From an uncultured Thiodictyon sp. (GTDB lineage Bacteria; Pseudomonadota; Gammaproteobacteria; Chromatiales; Chromatiaceae): a stretch of DNA of 58,882 nucleotides. Location: assembly GCA_903837595.1 (NCBI GenBank), contig CAILVI010000346.1:1-58882 (forward strand), in the 5' to 3' direction. The first letter of the stretch is position 1; the number at the start of each line of letters is the position of its first letter. The notes beneath the pieces are model-generated. The model saw only the letters and a list, made by a program, of their open reading frames with translations. It did no database searches and was not told the DNA's origin. Shown here piece by piece: positions 27,543-36,585 of the stretch. Position numbers and translations under genes: made by a program.

Positions 27543-28088
27543 TTAGACCCGCAGCAGGTGTTCCCGGTAATGGCGCAGTTCACCGATAGACTCGCGGATG
27601 TCGTCGAGCGCCTGGTGCTTGCCGGCTTTCTTGAAGCTCGCAGCGACCTTTGGCGCCCAGCGCAGCGCCAGGATCTTGAGCGTGCTCACATCCAGGTTGC
27701 GATAGTGGCAGTAGGCATCCAGCCCGGGCATAAAGCGGGCGAGAAAGCGCCGGTCCTGGCAGATGCTGTTGCCGCACAGGGGCGAGGCCCCGGCCGGGAC
27801 CCACTGCGCCAGGAAGGCCAGGGTCGCGGCCTCGGCAGCCGCCGCGTCCGTGTCCGAGGCGCACACCCGCTCGATGAGCCCCGAGGCCCCGTGATGGGTA
27901 CGGTTCCACTCGTCCATCCCCGCCAGGACCGCCGCGTCCTGGTGGACAGCGATCACCGGGCCCTCCGCCAGGATGTTCAGCTCCTGGTCGGTCACCACGG
28001 TGGCGATCTCCAGGATGTGGTCGGTGAAGGGGTCGAGGCCGGTCATCTCCAGGTCCAGCCAGATCAGGTTTTGTTCGCTCGTGGGCAT
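27543..28088 (-). CDS. orn: Oligoribonuclease
   Basis: A 181-residue DEDDh 3'-5' exoribonuclease that degrades RNA dinucleotides, including pGpG from c-di-GMP breakdown. The motifs are [12 protein letters not shown] (DE), the central [12 protein letters not shown], and [11 protein letters not shown] (H and D). The ATG at 28088 gives the normal length; an in-frame codon at 28157 would add 23 residues that are not family-like. The link to c-di-GMP turnover fits the HD-GYP enzyme elsewhere in the window. Confidence 0.95.
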   Translation of the reverse strand: MPTSEQNLIWLDLEMTGLDPFTDHILEIATVVTDQELNILAEGPVIAVHQDAAVLAGMDEWNRTHHGASGLIERVCASDTDAAAAEAATLAFLAQWVPAGASPLCGNSICQDRRFLARFMPGLDAYCHYRNLDVSTLKILALRWAPKVAASFKKAGKHQALDDIRESIGELRHYREHLLRV

Positions 28089-28304
28089 TGCCGGTTTCCG
28101 CAGGGTGGGCGTCAAGTCATGAGAATGGCCGCAGTCTACCAGTCTGTGGCCGTGCACCGCGCCCGGTCAGTCACTACAATGCCATCACACAACCGACAGG
28201 AAACGCACTATGATCGCACGCATCCGCCACCTTGCACTGAGGAAATCGCAGCGGTGACGACCTACCTCAACGACCACTTCTACCGCTTCCGGCCCTGACC
28301 GCAG

Positions 28305-29330
28305 ATGACCAGGCGCCGCCTGTCCGAACGTCAGATCGAGCGCATCCAGACCATCCAGGAGCGCCGCCGCCAACGGCTGGCCGAGCGGGCGGAGAACGCG
28401 CTCGCGGCGCTCGATGAGGAAGAGCCTGACGCCTTGGGGCCCCAGGCCGGCCAGGTCGTGGTGCGCCACGGGGCCAACCTGGCGGTGGAGGACCCGCAGG
28501 GCCAAGTCCATCATTGCCTGGCGCGCCGCCACATCGGACACCCGGTGTGCGGAGACCAGGTGGTCTGGCAGGCCACGGCCGACGGCCAAGGGGTGGTCAC
28601 CGCCATCCAGCCCCGCACCATGGTCTTGAGTCGCCCCGACTACAGCGGGCGGGACAAGCCGCTCGCCGCCAACCTCACCCGTCTGGTGGTCCTGATCGCC
28701 CCCGAGCCGGACCCCAGCGGCTATCTGGTCGACCAATATCTGGCGGCGGCGGAGTTGATCGGCGTCCAGGCGCTGATCGTCGCCAACAAGATGGACCTAC
28801 TCGACGCAGCGGCGGAGGCGGCCTTCCGGGCGCGCTTCGCCCACTACCCGGCGATCGGTTACCCCACCCTCTGGACCAGCCTGCACCGCCCGGAGACCCT
28901 GGTCCCACTGATCGCCGCCCTGGCCAATCAAACCAGCATCCTGGTCGGCCAGTCCGGGGTCGGAAAATCTTCCCTGGTCAACACCCTGCTCCCTGACCAG
29001 GAGGTCCAGATCGGGCGCCTGTCGCGCGCCACCGGGCTCGGCCGCCACACCACCTCCACCGCCACCTGCTACCGCCTCATCGGCGGCGGCTCGCTGATCG
29101 ATTCCCCTGGGGTACGCAGCTTCCGTCTGGGCGCCATCGACCGGGAGACCCTGCAACGCGGTTTCCGGGAGTTCGGACCCCATCTGGGAGACTGCCGCTT
29201 CACCGACTGCCGGCACGACCGGGAACCCGACTGCGCCATCCGCTTGGGCGTCGAGGCAGGGCAGATCGCGCCGCAGCGGCTGGCCAATTTTCAGCACTTG
29301 GCGGCCGGCCTGGGACCGAACTGGGGCTGA
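28305..29330 (+). CDS. rsgA: Ribosome small subunit biogenesis GTPase RsgA
   Basis: A 341-residue circularly permuted GTPase. Order: Arg-rich start, OB-fold (~45-110), G4 ANKMDLL, G1 GQSGVGKSSLVNTLL, switch region RHTTSTATCY, G3 DSPGVRSF, and the zinc finger C-x5-C...H-x5-C in DCRFTDCRHDREPDC. It acts in 30S maturation. The divergent orn-rsgA pair is conserved in gammaproteobacteria. The ATG follows a weak ribosome binding site. Confidence 0.95.
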   Translation: MTRRRLSERQIERIQTIQERRRQRLAERAENALAALDEEEPDALGPQAGQVVVRHGANLAVEDPQGQVHHCLARRHIGHPVCGDQVVWQATADGQGVVTAIQPRTMVLSRPDYSGRDKPLAANLTRLVVLIAPEPDPSGYLVDQYLAAAELIGVQALIVANKMDLLDAAAEAAFRARFAHYPAIGYPTLWTSLHRPETLVPLIAALANQTSILVGQSGVGKSSLVNTLLPDQEVQIGRLSRATGLGRHTTSTATCYRLIGGGSLIDSPGVRSFRLGAIDRETLQRGFREFGPHLGDCRFTDCRHDREPDCAIRLGVEAGQIAPQRLANFQHLAAGLGPNWG

Positions 29331-29350
29331 GCGCCCAGCCGAGGAGCGAT

Positions 29351-31492
29351 GTGTCTTTTTTGTCCACAGCGATTGAAAGAGCGATGTTTGGCTTCAACCG
29401 ATTAAGCATTCAGTCCAAGATGATCCTGCTGCTCTTGGCAGTCAGTCTCACTTCGATCGGGGTCATGGCGTGGATCGGCTACAGCTCGGCCAGGCCGGCG
29501 CTGATCCAATCCGTGCAAAACGAGCTCACGGGCGTGCGGGTCGCGAAGACCACGACGCTGAAAATGATGATCGCATCGCTGCGCCAAGAGGTGATCCTGC
29601 TCGCCGGCCGACAGTCCACGATCGACGGCATGCGCGAGCTGCGCGATGCCTACCGGCAACTCGACAACACCACCTTGAGCGCGACCGAGTCGCAGCAGCT
29701 CGATGACTTTTATCTCCATGACTTCTTGCCCAAGCTGGACGAGCGCGTGGAGGGCACGCCGATCCTCGAGCAATATCTGCCCACCCGAGCGGCCGCGCGC
29801 TATCTCCAGTCCCATTACATCGTTGCCAATCCGCATCCCTACGGCAAGCGACAGAACCTGATCGAAACCCCGAGCGACACCACCCCCTATGGGATTGCCC
29901 ACGCCCAGCATCACAAGATCTTTGCCCGGGCCGCCGAGATCTTCGGCTTCGAGGATTTGCAGCTGGTGGACGCCAAGACGCTCGACATCGTCTACAGCTA
30001 TCAAAAGACCACCGAGCTCGGCTCCAACCTGGAGACCGGTCCCTATGCCAATACCAAGCTGGGGAACAAGGTTCGCTCGATCATGGACACGAAGAATCGC
30101 GACGACTTCAGAATCGCCGGCTACGAACCTTGGCGGCCCAATCTTGGTGCCCCTGAGGCCTTTGTGATGAGCCCCATCTTCAGTGGTGCTGAGCTGCTCG
30201 GGATACTGGTCCTACAATTTCCCATCAACGACTTCAACAAGGTCCTGACCGGGGGCTACGCCTGGCGGGAGGAAGGGCTGGGAAAGACCGGAGAGGTCTA
30301 CCTGGTCGGGAGCGACAAGACCATCAGAAGCGAGTCACGCTTCATGCATGAAGACCCCCAGGGGTTCTTGCAGACCCTGCGCCAGACCGGTGTCCCCGGT
30401 CGCATCGTTGACAAACTCCAGCAGCAGGGTAATCCGATCTGCGTCCTGCCCGTGGAGACGGCGAGCGTCGATGAGGCGCTGCGCGGGCATTCGGGAATTC
30501 ACACCGTCACCGGTTACCGTGGGACGCGCGTACTGAGCGCCTACGGCCCATTGGATCTGGATACGCTGCGCTGGGCCGTCATCGCGGAAATCGACGAGCA
30601 GGAGGCCCAGGGTCCGATTCGTGCCTTCGGCCGGACCGTACTGGTCGTGGCCACCGGCATGGCATTGGCCGTGACCTTACTTGCGCTGTTTTCTTCCTAT
30701 GTACTGACCCGGCCGTTGCGCCTGCTGACCGAGGGCGCGCAGCGCTTGAGCGCGGGCGAAGCCGGGGTGCGGGTGAACCTGCACTCAAACGACGAGTTTG
30801 GCGAACTCGGCCGGGTCTTCAACGACATGTCGGAGAACATCAAGAAGCAGACGGACCGGCTGGAGCAACAGGTGCGCGAAAATCAGGAGTTGCTCCTGAA
30901 CATTCTGCCGGCTTCGGCCGTGGCACAATGGCGGCAAGGCGATGAGAAGGCCAGCCACCAATTCGCCGATGTCTCCGTGCTCTTTGCCAAGATCATCGGA
31001 CTGGAGGCATTTGGCGAGCAAGACGGCGACACCAAGGCCTTGGCGACCCTCTGTGACCTGATCGAGGCCTTCGACGAGGCGGCGGAGAAGTCGGGAATCG
31101 AGAAGGTCAAGACCATTGGCGGGTCTTATCTGGCAGTCTGCGGACTGTCCTTTGCAAGACCCGACCACGCCCGGCATATCATCATGTTTGCGCAGGAGAT
31201 GGTCAGGATCGTCGGCGTGTTCAACCGCGACCGCCGGACTGATTTCAGCATCGCCATCGGCATCAATGCCGGTCCGGTCGTAGGCGGTGTGGTCGGCCGG
31301 CGCAAGTTTCTCTATGACCTCTGGGGCGACACGGTCACCATCGCCAAGAGACTGGCCGAGGACGACCGTGCCGCCATCCGCATCACCGGGACGATGCGCG
31401 AACGGGTGGGCGAGCAGTTCAAGTTCAGCGGTCCCGCGGCGTTGGTACAACCAGGCAAGCCACCGCTGGATTTATGGGAAGTAACGGATTAA
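29351..31492 (+). CDS. Membrane Cache-HAMP protein with degenerate class III cyclase domain
   Basis: The 713-residue protein has a GTG start behind AGGAG, a membrane helix at ~24-45, a large periplasmic Cache-type sensor (~46-430), a second helix (~433-457), a HAMP domain and a guanylate/adenylate cyclase domain (~535-710). In the cyclase the first metal Asp is Lys (VSVLFAKIIG, K547), the second is Gly (KTIGGSYLAV, G591), and the Asn of the VNxAxR motif is Thr (VTIAKR, T663). Known class III cyclases need both Asp residues, so it probably does not make cAMP or cGMP. It may bind nucleotides or act as a regulatory partner. The MscS/CNB channel gene follows by 21 bp. Confidence 0.88.
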   Translation: MSFLSTAIERAMFGFNRLSIQSKMILLLLAVSLTSIGVMAWIGYSSARPALIQSVQNELTGVRVAKTTTLKMMIASLRQEVILLAGRQSTIDGMRELRDAYRQLDNTTLSATESQQLDDFYLHDFLPKLDERVEGTPILEQYLPTRAAARYLQSHYIVANPHPYGKRQNLIETPSDTTPYGIAHAQHHKIFARAAEIFGFEDLQLVDAKTLDIVYSYQKTTELGSNLETGPYANTKLGNKVRSIMDTKNRDDFRIAGYEPWRPNLGAPEAFVMSPIFSGAELLGILVLQFPINDFNKVLTGGYAWREEGLGKTGEVYLVGSDKTIRSESRFMHEDPQGFLQTLRQTGVPGRIVDKLQQQGNPICVLPVETASVDEALRGHSGIHTVTGYRGTRVLSAYGPLDLDTLRWAVIAEIDEQEAQGPIRAFGRTVLVVATGMALAVTLLALFSSYVLTRPLRLLTEGAQRLSAGEAGVRVNLHSNDEFGELGRVFNDMSENIKKQTDRLEQQVRENQELLLNILPASAVAQWRQGDEKASHQFADVSVLFAKIIGLEAFGEQDGDTKALATLCDLIEAFDEAAEKSGIEKVKTIGGSYLAVCGLSFARPDHARHIIMFAQEMVRIVGVFNRDRRTDFSIAIGINAGPVVGGVVGRRKFLYDLWGDTVTIAKRLAEDDRAAIRITGTMRERVGEQFKFSGPAALVQPGKPPLDLWEVTD

Positions 31493-31513
31493 GGATTCAC
31501 TGGAGATCCGGCG

Positions 31514-32947
31514 ATGAATGAATTTTTCCAGGAGCCGATTGCCAATCTCTGGCCCGCGGTCGGGCTGGCGTTGGGCTTCCCGCTGGTCCTGCTGCTGCTC
31601 AATGAGGGCATTGATGCATGCCGCAAGGCCGCCCACCCGCTGGCCCGGACCTTGGGCACCGTGCGCAATTTCGTGGCACCGAGCCTGGCATTGCTGCTTT
31701 TCGTTGACAAGGTCCTTGAACTGCCGCCGGACAACACGGTGGTCCGGATCGTCGAATCGGCCTTCTGGATATTTCTGCTCTATGCACTGCTCGGCATCGT
31801 CAACGTGGTCGTCCTGGGCGCCGTCAGTGCCGACTCCTGGCGTCAGCGGGTACCGAAACTCTTCCTGGACCTGCTGCGCACAGTATTGGTCGCGCTGGGC
31901 GCAATGGTCATCTACTCGCGGGTCTGGGGACATGAGATCACCGGCGCACTGACCGCGCTCGGGTTGGGCTCCATCGTCATCGGTCTGGCATTACAGGAGC
32001 CGCTGGGCAATATCGTGTCAGGCCTGATGTTGCTGTTGGAACGGCCGATCACCTTGGGCGACTGGGTCGTCGCCGGGGGCGTGACGGGCAAGATCATCGA
32101 GATCAACTGGCGCTCCGTTCACCTCCAGACGCCGACGCGTGAAGTCCAGATCATCCCCAACGTATCACTTTACAAAGGCGCCTTCACCAATCTGTCACGG
32201 CCGACCCCGTTGCGCACGGAGCAAATCGACATCGGCTTCAGCTACGACGATCCCCCCAATCGGGTCAAAGAAGTCATGCTGGCGCTGCTCACCGCCGCAC
32301 CCGGGGTGCTGGCCGACCCGCCGCCTACGGTCCGAACGATCAAGTATGCCGATTTCTCGATCGGCTACCGGCTCAACTTCTCCGTCGCCTGTCAGGAGGA
32401 ATCGGCCGTGGTCCGGGACACCGTGCTGACGCGCCTCTGGTATCTGGTGCGGCGCGAGGGGCTCACGATCCCCTACCCGACCTCCACGAGCTTTCAGCCC
32501 GGTGAACGACCTGGCGCAAGCCCGCCGACCGCCGCCGAGTACCTAAGGGAGCACGCCCGTTTCAGACCAGCGATCAGGGACGGTGGCGAGCCCCCGCCGG
32601 CCGTCGTCGACTACGCGCAAGGCGAGGTCGTACAATCCCCCAACTGCCAGTTTCAAGGATTTGCGCTGATCCTGAAGGGCCGCGCGGTCTTGCTGGCGAC
32701 CGATGCGAATGGCCAGCCGGTTGCAATCGGGGATATCGGCCCCGGCGAGTGCTTTGGCGATCAAGTGACCGCCGGTGGCTCCAGCGACCATCTCGGGATC
32801 ACTGCCACCGACGACCTCCGGATCATGGTGTTCGACCACCACACGATTGGTCAACTCCTGACCCAATCGCCGGCACTGGCGGCCGAAATCGGCGATGCGA
32901 TCGAGGCGCGCCGGCAAGCCGCCCATGCGGCGCGCTACCGCAGATGA
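31514..32947 (+). CDS. MscS-family channel with C-terminal cNMP-binding-like domain
   Basis: A 477-residue membrane protein. Four to five helices lead to the MscS pore segment ALGLGSIVIGLALQEPLGNI and the beta domain FERPITLGDWV-like LERPITLGDWV...IEINWRSVHLQT. Residues ~370-465 form a cyclic-nucleotide-binding fold (GFALILKGRAVLL, GPGECFGDQ). In its phosphate cassette FGE is FGD and the Arg of the usual RxAT is absent (DHLGITATDD). Related bacterial cyclic-nucleotide-gated MscS proteins open with cAMP. Here ligand binding may be lost or changed. A GGAG site precedes the ATG, and the gene is probably co-transcribed with the cyclase homologue. Confidence 0.9.
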   Translation: MNEFFQEPIANLWPAVGLALGFPLVLLLLNEGIDACRKAAHPLARTLGTVRNFVAPSLALLLFVDKVLELPPDNTVVRIVESAFWIFLLYALLGIVNVVVLGAVSADSWRQRVPKLFLDLLRTVLVALGAMVIYSRVWGHEITGALTALGLGSIVIGLALQEPLGNIVSGLMLLLERPITLGDWVVAGGVTGKIIEINWRSVHLQTPTREVQIIPNVSLYKGAFTNLSRPTPLRTEQIDIGFSYDDPPNRVKEVMLALLTAAPGVLADPPPTVRTIKYADFSIGYRLNFSVACQEESAVVRDTVLTRLWYLVRREGLTIPYPTSTSFQPGERPGASPPTAAEYLREHARFRPAIRDGGEPPPAVVDYAQGEVVQSPNCQFQGFALILKGRAVLLATDANGQPVAIGDIGPGECFGDQVTAGGSSDHLGITATDDLRIMVFDHHTIGQLLTQSPALAAEIGDAIEARRQAAHAARYRR

Positions 32948-32995
32948 ATTGCGCGATGAACAGCGGCACGCCTATCAAGACCGACCGGAGCACCC

Positions 32996-33466
32996 ATGGC
33001 CTACTGGCTCTTTAAATCCGAACCGGACGTCTTCAGCATCGACGACCTGAAGGCCCGCGGCAGCACTGGGGAGCCCTGGGACGGGGTGCGCAACTACCAG
33101 GCGCGCAATATGCTGCGCGATCAGATGCGGATCGGTGACGCGGTCCTCTTCTATCACTCCAACTGCGCCGTACCGGGGGTGGTGGGGCTGGCGCAGATCG
33201 CCAGCGGCCCCTACCCGGACGCCACCGCGTTCGACCCGCAGGCACACTATTTCGATTCCAAGAGCGACCCCGCGAACCCCCGCTGGTATTTGGTGAAGGT
33301 GCGCTATATCCGCCACCTCGCCAACCCCATCCCACTGAGTGAGATCAAGACGCACGCCGCAGGCCCCTTGGCCGATCTGCCGCTGGTGCGCCGCGGCAAC
33401 CGACTCTCGGTCATGCCGGTGACACCGACCCAATGGGACTATATTCTGCGATTGGAGCACCCCTAA
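32996..33466 (+). CDS. EVE-domain protein
   Basis: A 156-residue single-domain EVE protein (PUA/YTH-like fold). Typical parts are MAYWLFKSEPDVFSIDDL at the start, WDGVRNYQARNMLRD, GDAVLFYHSN and NPRWYLVKVRYI. EVE domains bind modified bases in RNA or DNA, and some fusions occur in restriction systems that read modified cytosine; the standalone form is widespread and its task is unclear. A CGGAG site precedes the ATG. It is 49 bp after the MscS gene on the same strand. Confidence 0.92.
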   Translation: MAYWLFKSEPDVFSIDDLKARGSTGEPWDGVRNYQARNMLRDQMRIGDAVLFYHSNCAVPGVVGLAQIASGPYPDATAFDPQAHYFDSKSDPANPRWYLVKVRYIRHLANPIPLSEIKTHAAGPLADLPLVRRGNRLSVMPVTPTQWDYILRLEHP

Positions 33467-33516
33467 TAGTCCCCTCGGCTCTTTTTATTCCGCGCGAGTA
33501 ACAAAGGTTGAAGCCC

Positions 33517-35184
33517 ATGACCACCGCACCGCCACCATACAGTGCCCTGCTGGAGATCCTGAAGACTTATTTCCCGAGCCCCGTGTCCGATCCGATCATG
33601 GACGGATATTTTGTCCACACGGTGTCCGGCTTCCTCGACCGGATCGACGCGCTCAAATCCGCCGCCCCCATGCTTGGGCGCACGCGCGAGGCCGATTATG
33701 GCGCACACCACGACCTGGTCATGCCGGAGGCGATGACCTCAGTGGAGGCCATCACCGCCCTCTTGGCCGACTATTGCCGCGGGATGACGGTGTGGGCCCA
33801 CCCTAATGCCCAAGCCAATGTGATCCCACCCCCGACTATTCCCAGCATCACCGCCTATATCGCCGCCGCGCTCTACAACCCTAACCTGATCTGGGACGAG
33901 TATTCCGCGGGCTTCGCCGAGGCCGAGATCGAGGCAGTGGCGATGCTCGCGAGCCTCTTGGGCTATAATCCTGCGCAGGCCGGCGGGGTTTTCACCTTCG
34001 GCGGCACCGGCACCATTCTCTACGGGCTCAAGGTCGCGCTGGAGCGGCTGACCGGCGGCCGGGCCATGACTGAGGGTGTCCGACGCGACTATAAGGTGCT
34101 GGCGTCGGACTCATCGCATTATGCGCGGCTCAATGTCACCGGCTGGCTCGGGCTGGGCAGCAACAACCTGGTCACGGTCCCCACCACGCCCCACAATGAG
34201 ATCTCGCTGCCCCATCTGGAAGCGACCTTGCGCGACCTCTTTGACCGCGGCGAGACGGTCATGGCCATCGTGCTGACCATGGGCACCACCGACGCCTTCG
34301 GCATTGATGATCTGGCTGCCATCGCCGCCCTGCGCGACCGCTTGGTGGCCGAATACCGGCTGCCGTTCGCTCCCCATCTGCACGCCGACGCGGTGATCGG
34401 CTGGCCCTGGCTGGTCTTCCGGGACTATGACTTCATACTCAACCCACTGGGCTTTCAGACCCGAACGCTGCGCTCGCTCAAGGACTCGCTGGAGCGGATT
34501 GCGCCGTTGCACCTGGCCGACAGCGTCGGTATCGATTTCCACAAGACCGGCTATACGCCCTATGTCTCGAGTCTGTTCCTCACCAGGCACCGGGCCGATT
34601 TCGGCCTGCTCAGCCGCGATCAGGCACAGATGCCCTACCTCTATCAATTCGGCCACTACCGTCCCGGCCTGTTCACCCTGGAATGCTCCCGCTCCGGCGC
34701 CGGGGCTCTCGCGGCGCTCGCCAACCTGAAACTGTTGGGTAAAGAAGGCTACCGGGTGATTCTGGGGCATACCGTGGAGATGTCAGAGATCCTGCGGGAG
34801 CGCCTGGAAACGCTCGACTGTGCGGTCGTACTGAACGACTACAACCTGGGGCCGGTGACCCTCTTCCGGGTCTACCCCGAAGGCGTCGACGCGGCCGCGG
34901 CCTATGAGCGCGAGACCAACGACCCGACCTATCGCACCGAACTGCAGCGCCATACCGCGTACAATCGCCGCGTCTTCGATTGGACCCATGCCCAGGCTAT
35001 GAAGGGCGAGGGCGTGTTGCTGTCCTGGACCGACGCCTATCGCCACACCGCCGACGCCGAGGCCCCGATAGCCGCGCTGAAGTCATTCGTGATGAGCCCC
35101 TGGACCGACCGCCAGGCCATGGACACCGTGGTGCGCCAGGTCCTGGAGGCCCGCCGCCGGATCGCGGCGGATGACCAAGTCTAG
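33517..35184 (+). CDS. PLP-dependent decarboxylase, group II
   Basis: A 555-residue fold-type I PLP enzyme related to glutamate, aromatic amino acid and diaminobutyrate decarboxylases. The features are HPNAQANVIPPPTIPS near the start, GGVFTFGGTGTILYGLKVAL (cofactor phosphate site), HLHADAVIGWP (His-Ala-Asp of the ring-binding site) and the Schiff-base lysine in SVGIDFHKTGYTPY. The ATG at 33517 is chosen over an in-frame TTG at 33508. Which amino acid it decarboxylates is not clear; the HADAVIGW variant of the usual HVDAA-type motif places it in an uncharacterised branch. Confidence 0.88.
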   Translation: MTTAPPPYSALLEILKTYFPSPVSDPIMDGYFVHTVSGFLDRIDALKSAAPMLGRTREADYGAHHDLVMPEAMTSVEAITALLADYCRGMTVWAHPNAQANVIPPPTIPSITAYIAAALYNPNLIWDEYSAGFAEAEIEAVAMLASLLGYNPAQAGGVFTFGGTGTILYGLKVALERLTGGRAMTEGVRRDYKVLASDSSHYARLNVTGWLGLGSNNLVTVPTTPHNEISLPHLEATLRDLFDRGETVMAIVLTMGTTDAFGIDDLAAIAALRDRLVAEYRLPFAPHLHADAVIGWPWLVFRDYDFILNPLGFQTRTLRSLKDSLERIAPLHLADSVGIDFHKTGYTPYVSSLFLTRHRADFGLLSRDQAQMPYLYQFGHYRPGLFTLECSRSGAGALAALANLKLLGKEGYRVILGHTVEMSEILRERLETLDCAVVLNDYNLGPVTLFRVYPEGVDAAAAYERETNDPTYRTELQRHTAYNRRVFDWTHAQAMKGEGVLLSWTDAYRHTADAEAPIAALKSFVMSPWTDRQAMDTVVRQVLEARRRIAADDQV

Positions 35185-35243
35185 TGTTACGAATATAGAA
35201 TTCCCGGTACCACTCCAGCCGTTGAGCAAGCGCCAGGAAAGCG

Positions 35244-35343
35244 GACAGGATTAACAGGATTTCTCAAGATTAACAGGATTTTTAGCTGTGACGCGCGGTA
35301 ACGACGTATCCTGTAAATCCTGCGAAATCCTGTTAATCCTGTC
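35244..35343. repeat. Long inverted repeat of ACAGGATT units
   Basis: Arms at 35244-35279 and 35308-35343 pair over 36 bp with about three mismatches around a 28-bp loop. Each arm contains two ACAGGAT-type units (starting gacaggattaacaggattt). It lies between the decarboxylase stop and fabI, and could fold as a strong RNA hairpin that limits read-through, but it has no U-tract. The unit is a known dispersed repeat type in several proteobacteria. Confidence 0.85.
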
Positions 35344-35436
35344 TATTTCTTCGGTTCACGCTGGTTCTCAAATGGTAGCGGGATTTACGCTGCTCTGTAC
35401 TAGTCACCTTAAACCAACCGCTTCAGGAGCTGCATC

Positions 35437-36219
35437 ATGGCCATTGAATCCCCCCGCCCACTGCTCACGGGCAAGAAGGCCCTGGTCGTCGGCATCGCCA
35501 ACGAACACTCCATCGCCTACGGCTGCGCCAAGGCGTTTCATATGATGGGGGCGGAAGTCGCAGTCACCTATCTGAACGAGAAGGCCAAGCCCTATGTCGA
35601 GCCGCTGGCGCAGGAACTGGCCGCGCCAATCTTGCTGCCGCTCGATGTCAGTCAACCCGGCCAACTCGAGGAGCTGTTCACCACCATCACCGCACAGTGG
35701 GGCCGGCTTGACTGCCTGGTCCACGCCATCGCCTTCGCCCCCAAGGCCGATTTGCAGGGCGGCCTGCTCAATTGTTCTGCCGCCGGCTTCGCCCAGGCGA
35801 TGGATATCTCCTGCCACTCGTTTATCCGCATGGCCCGCCTGGCGGCACCGCTGATGACCGAGGGTGGCGCCATGTTCGCCATGACCTTCAACGGCGCCAA
35901 TGCGGTCGTGCCGAATTACAACGTCATGGGACCGATCAAGGCGGCCCTGGAATCCACCTGTCGCTACCTGGCCTTCGAGTTGGGACGCCAGGGTATCCGC
36001 GTCCACGCCATCTCACCGGGGCCGGTCAAGACGCGGGCGGCCTCAGGACTCAAGGACTTCGATACGCTGCTCGCTCAGACGGCACAGCGCGCACCGCTCG
36101 GGACCCTGGTGGACATCATGGACGTCGGCTACACCTGCGCCTTCCTGGCCAGTCCCGAGGCCCGCCATTTGACCGGCAGCACGATGTATGTGGACGGTGG
36201 ACTCAAGATCATGGGCTAA
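35437..36219 (+). CDS. fabI: Enoyl-ACP reductase FabI
   Basis: A 260-residue short-chain dehydrogenase-like enoyl-[ACP] reductase of type II fatty acid synthesis. The NADH site reads [15 protein letters not shown], the conserved [11 protein letters not shown] follows, and the active-site Tyr-x6-Lys is in [14 protein letters not shown]. The end [11 protein letters not shown] is typical. It is a single gene with an AGGAG-like ribosome binding site. The stop codon is directly followed by a toxin-gene remnant. Confidence 0.95.
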   Translation: MAIESPRPLLTGKKALVVGIANEHSIAYGCAKAFHMMGAEVAVTYLNEKAKPYVEPLAQELAAPILLPLDVSQPGQLEELFTTITAQWGRLDCLVHAIAFAPKADLQGGLLNCSAAGFAQAMDISCHSFIRMARLAAPLMTEGGAMFAMTFNGANAVVPNYNVMGPIKAALESTCRYLAFELGRQGIRVHAISPGPVKTRAASGLKDFDTLLAQTAQRAPLGTLVDIMDVGYTCAFLASPEARHLTGSTMYVDGGLKIMG

Positions 36220-36362
36220 AGGTCATTGGCCAGCCCGAGCCCCTACGCGGCAATCTAACTGGCTACTGGTCGCGGCGCATGAACGACACCTATCGCCTCG
36301 TCTACCGTGCAACCGACACCGAATTGATCATCATCGCCTGCCGTTGCCATTACGACGGCTGA
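36219..36362 (+). pseudogene. YoeB toxin C-terminal remnant
   Basis: Starting at the last base of the fabI stop, a frame reads [20 protein letters not shown], then [13 protein letters not shown] and [13 protein letters not shown] before a stop. This is the second half of a YoeB/Txe mRNA interferase (GKPEPLK..LSGYWSRRI..HRLVY and a final CRYHY), with the catalytic C-terminal region kept. The first ~45 residues, a start codon and any YefM antitoxin gene are missing. It is therefore a fossil of a toxin-antitoxin locus next to fabI. Confidence 0.8.
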
Positions 36363-36585
36363 TGGCGCTGCGCAAACGGCGCTGGCGACACCGCTCGCTC
36401 GACGTCAGGTTGACGTCCTGGCGAGCGGCATACTATTCTGAGATCAGGTGGCTAGCAAAGAGGGCTCGCGACGCACCAGTCGCGCCGAGGACTGCGAATT
36501 GCACGAACGCCCGGTACGCGGTACTCCGCCACTGGCACCGGGAATGACTGACGACTTGGGCTATGCATCAGGAGTTCGGCACGCA

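Noticed and set aside
28210-28257. 15-codon ORF in the orn-rsgA divergent region
   Set aside because: Too short, no known leader-peptide function and no attenuator hairpin seen.
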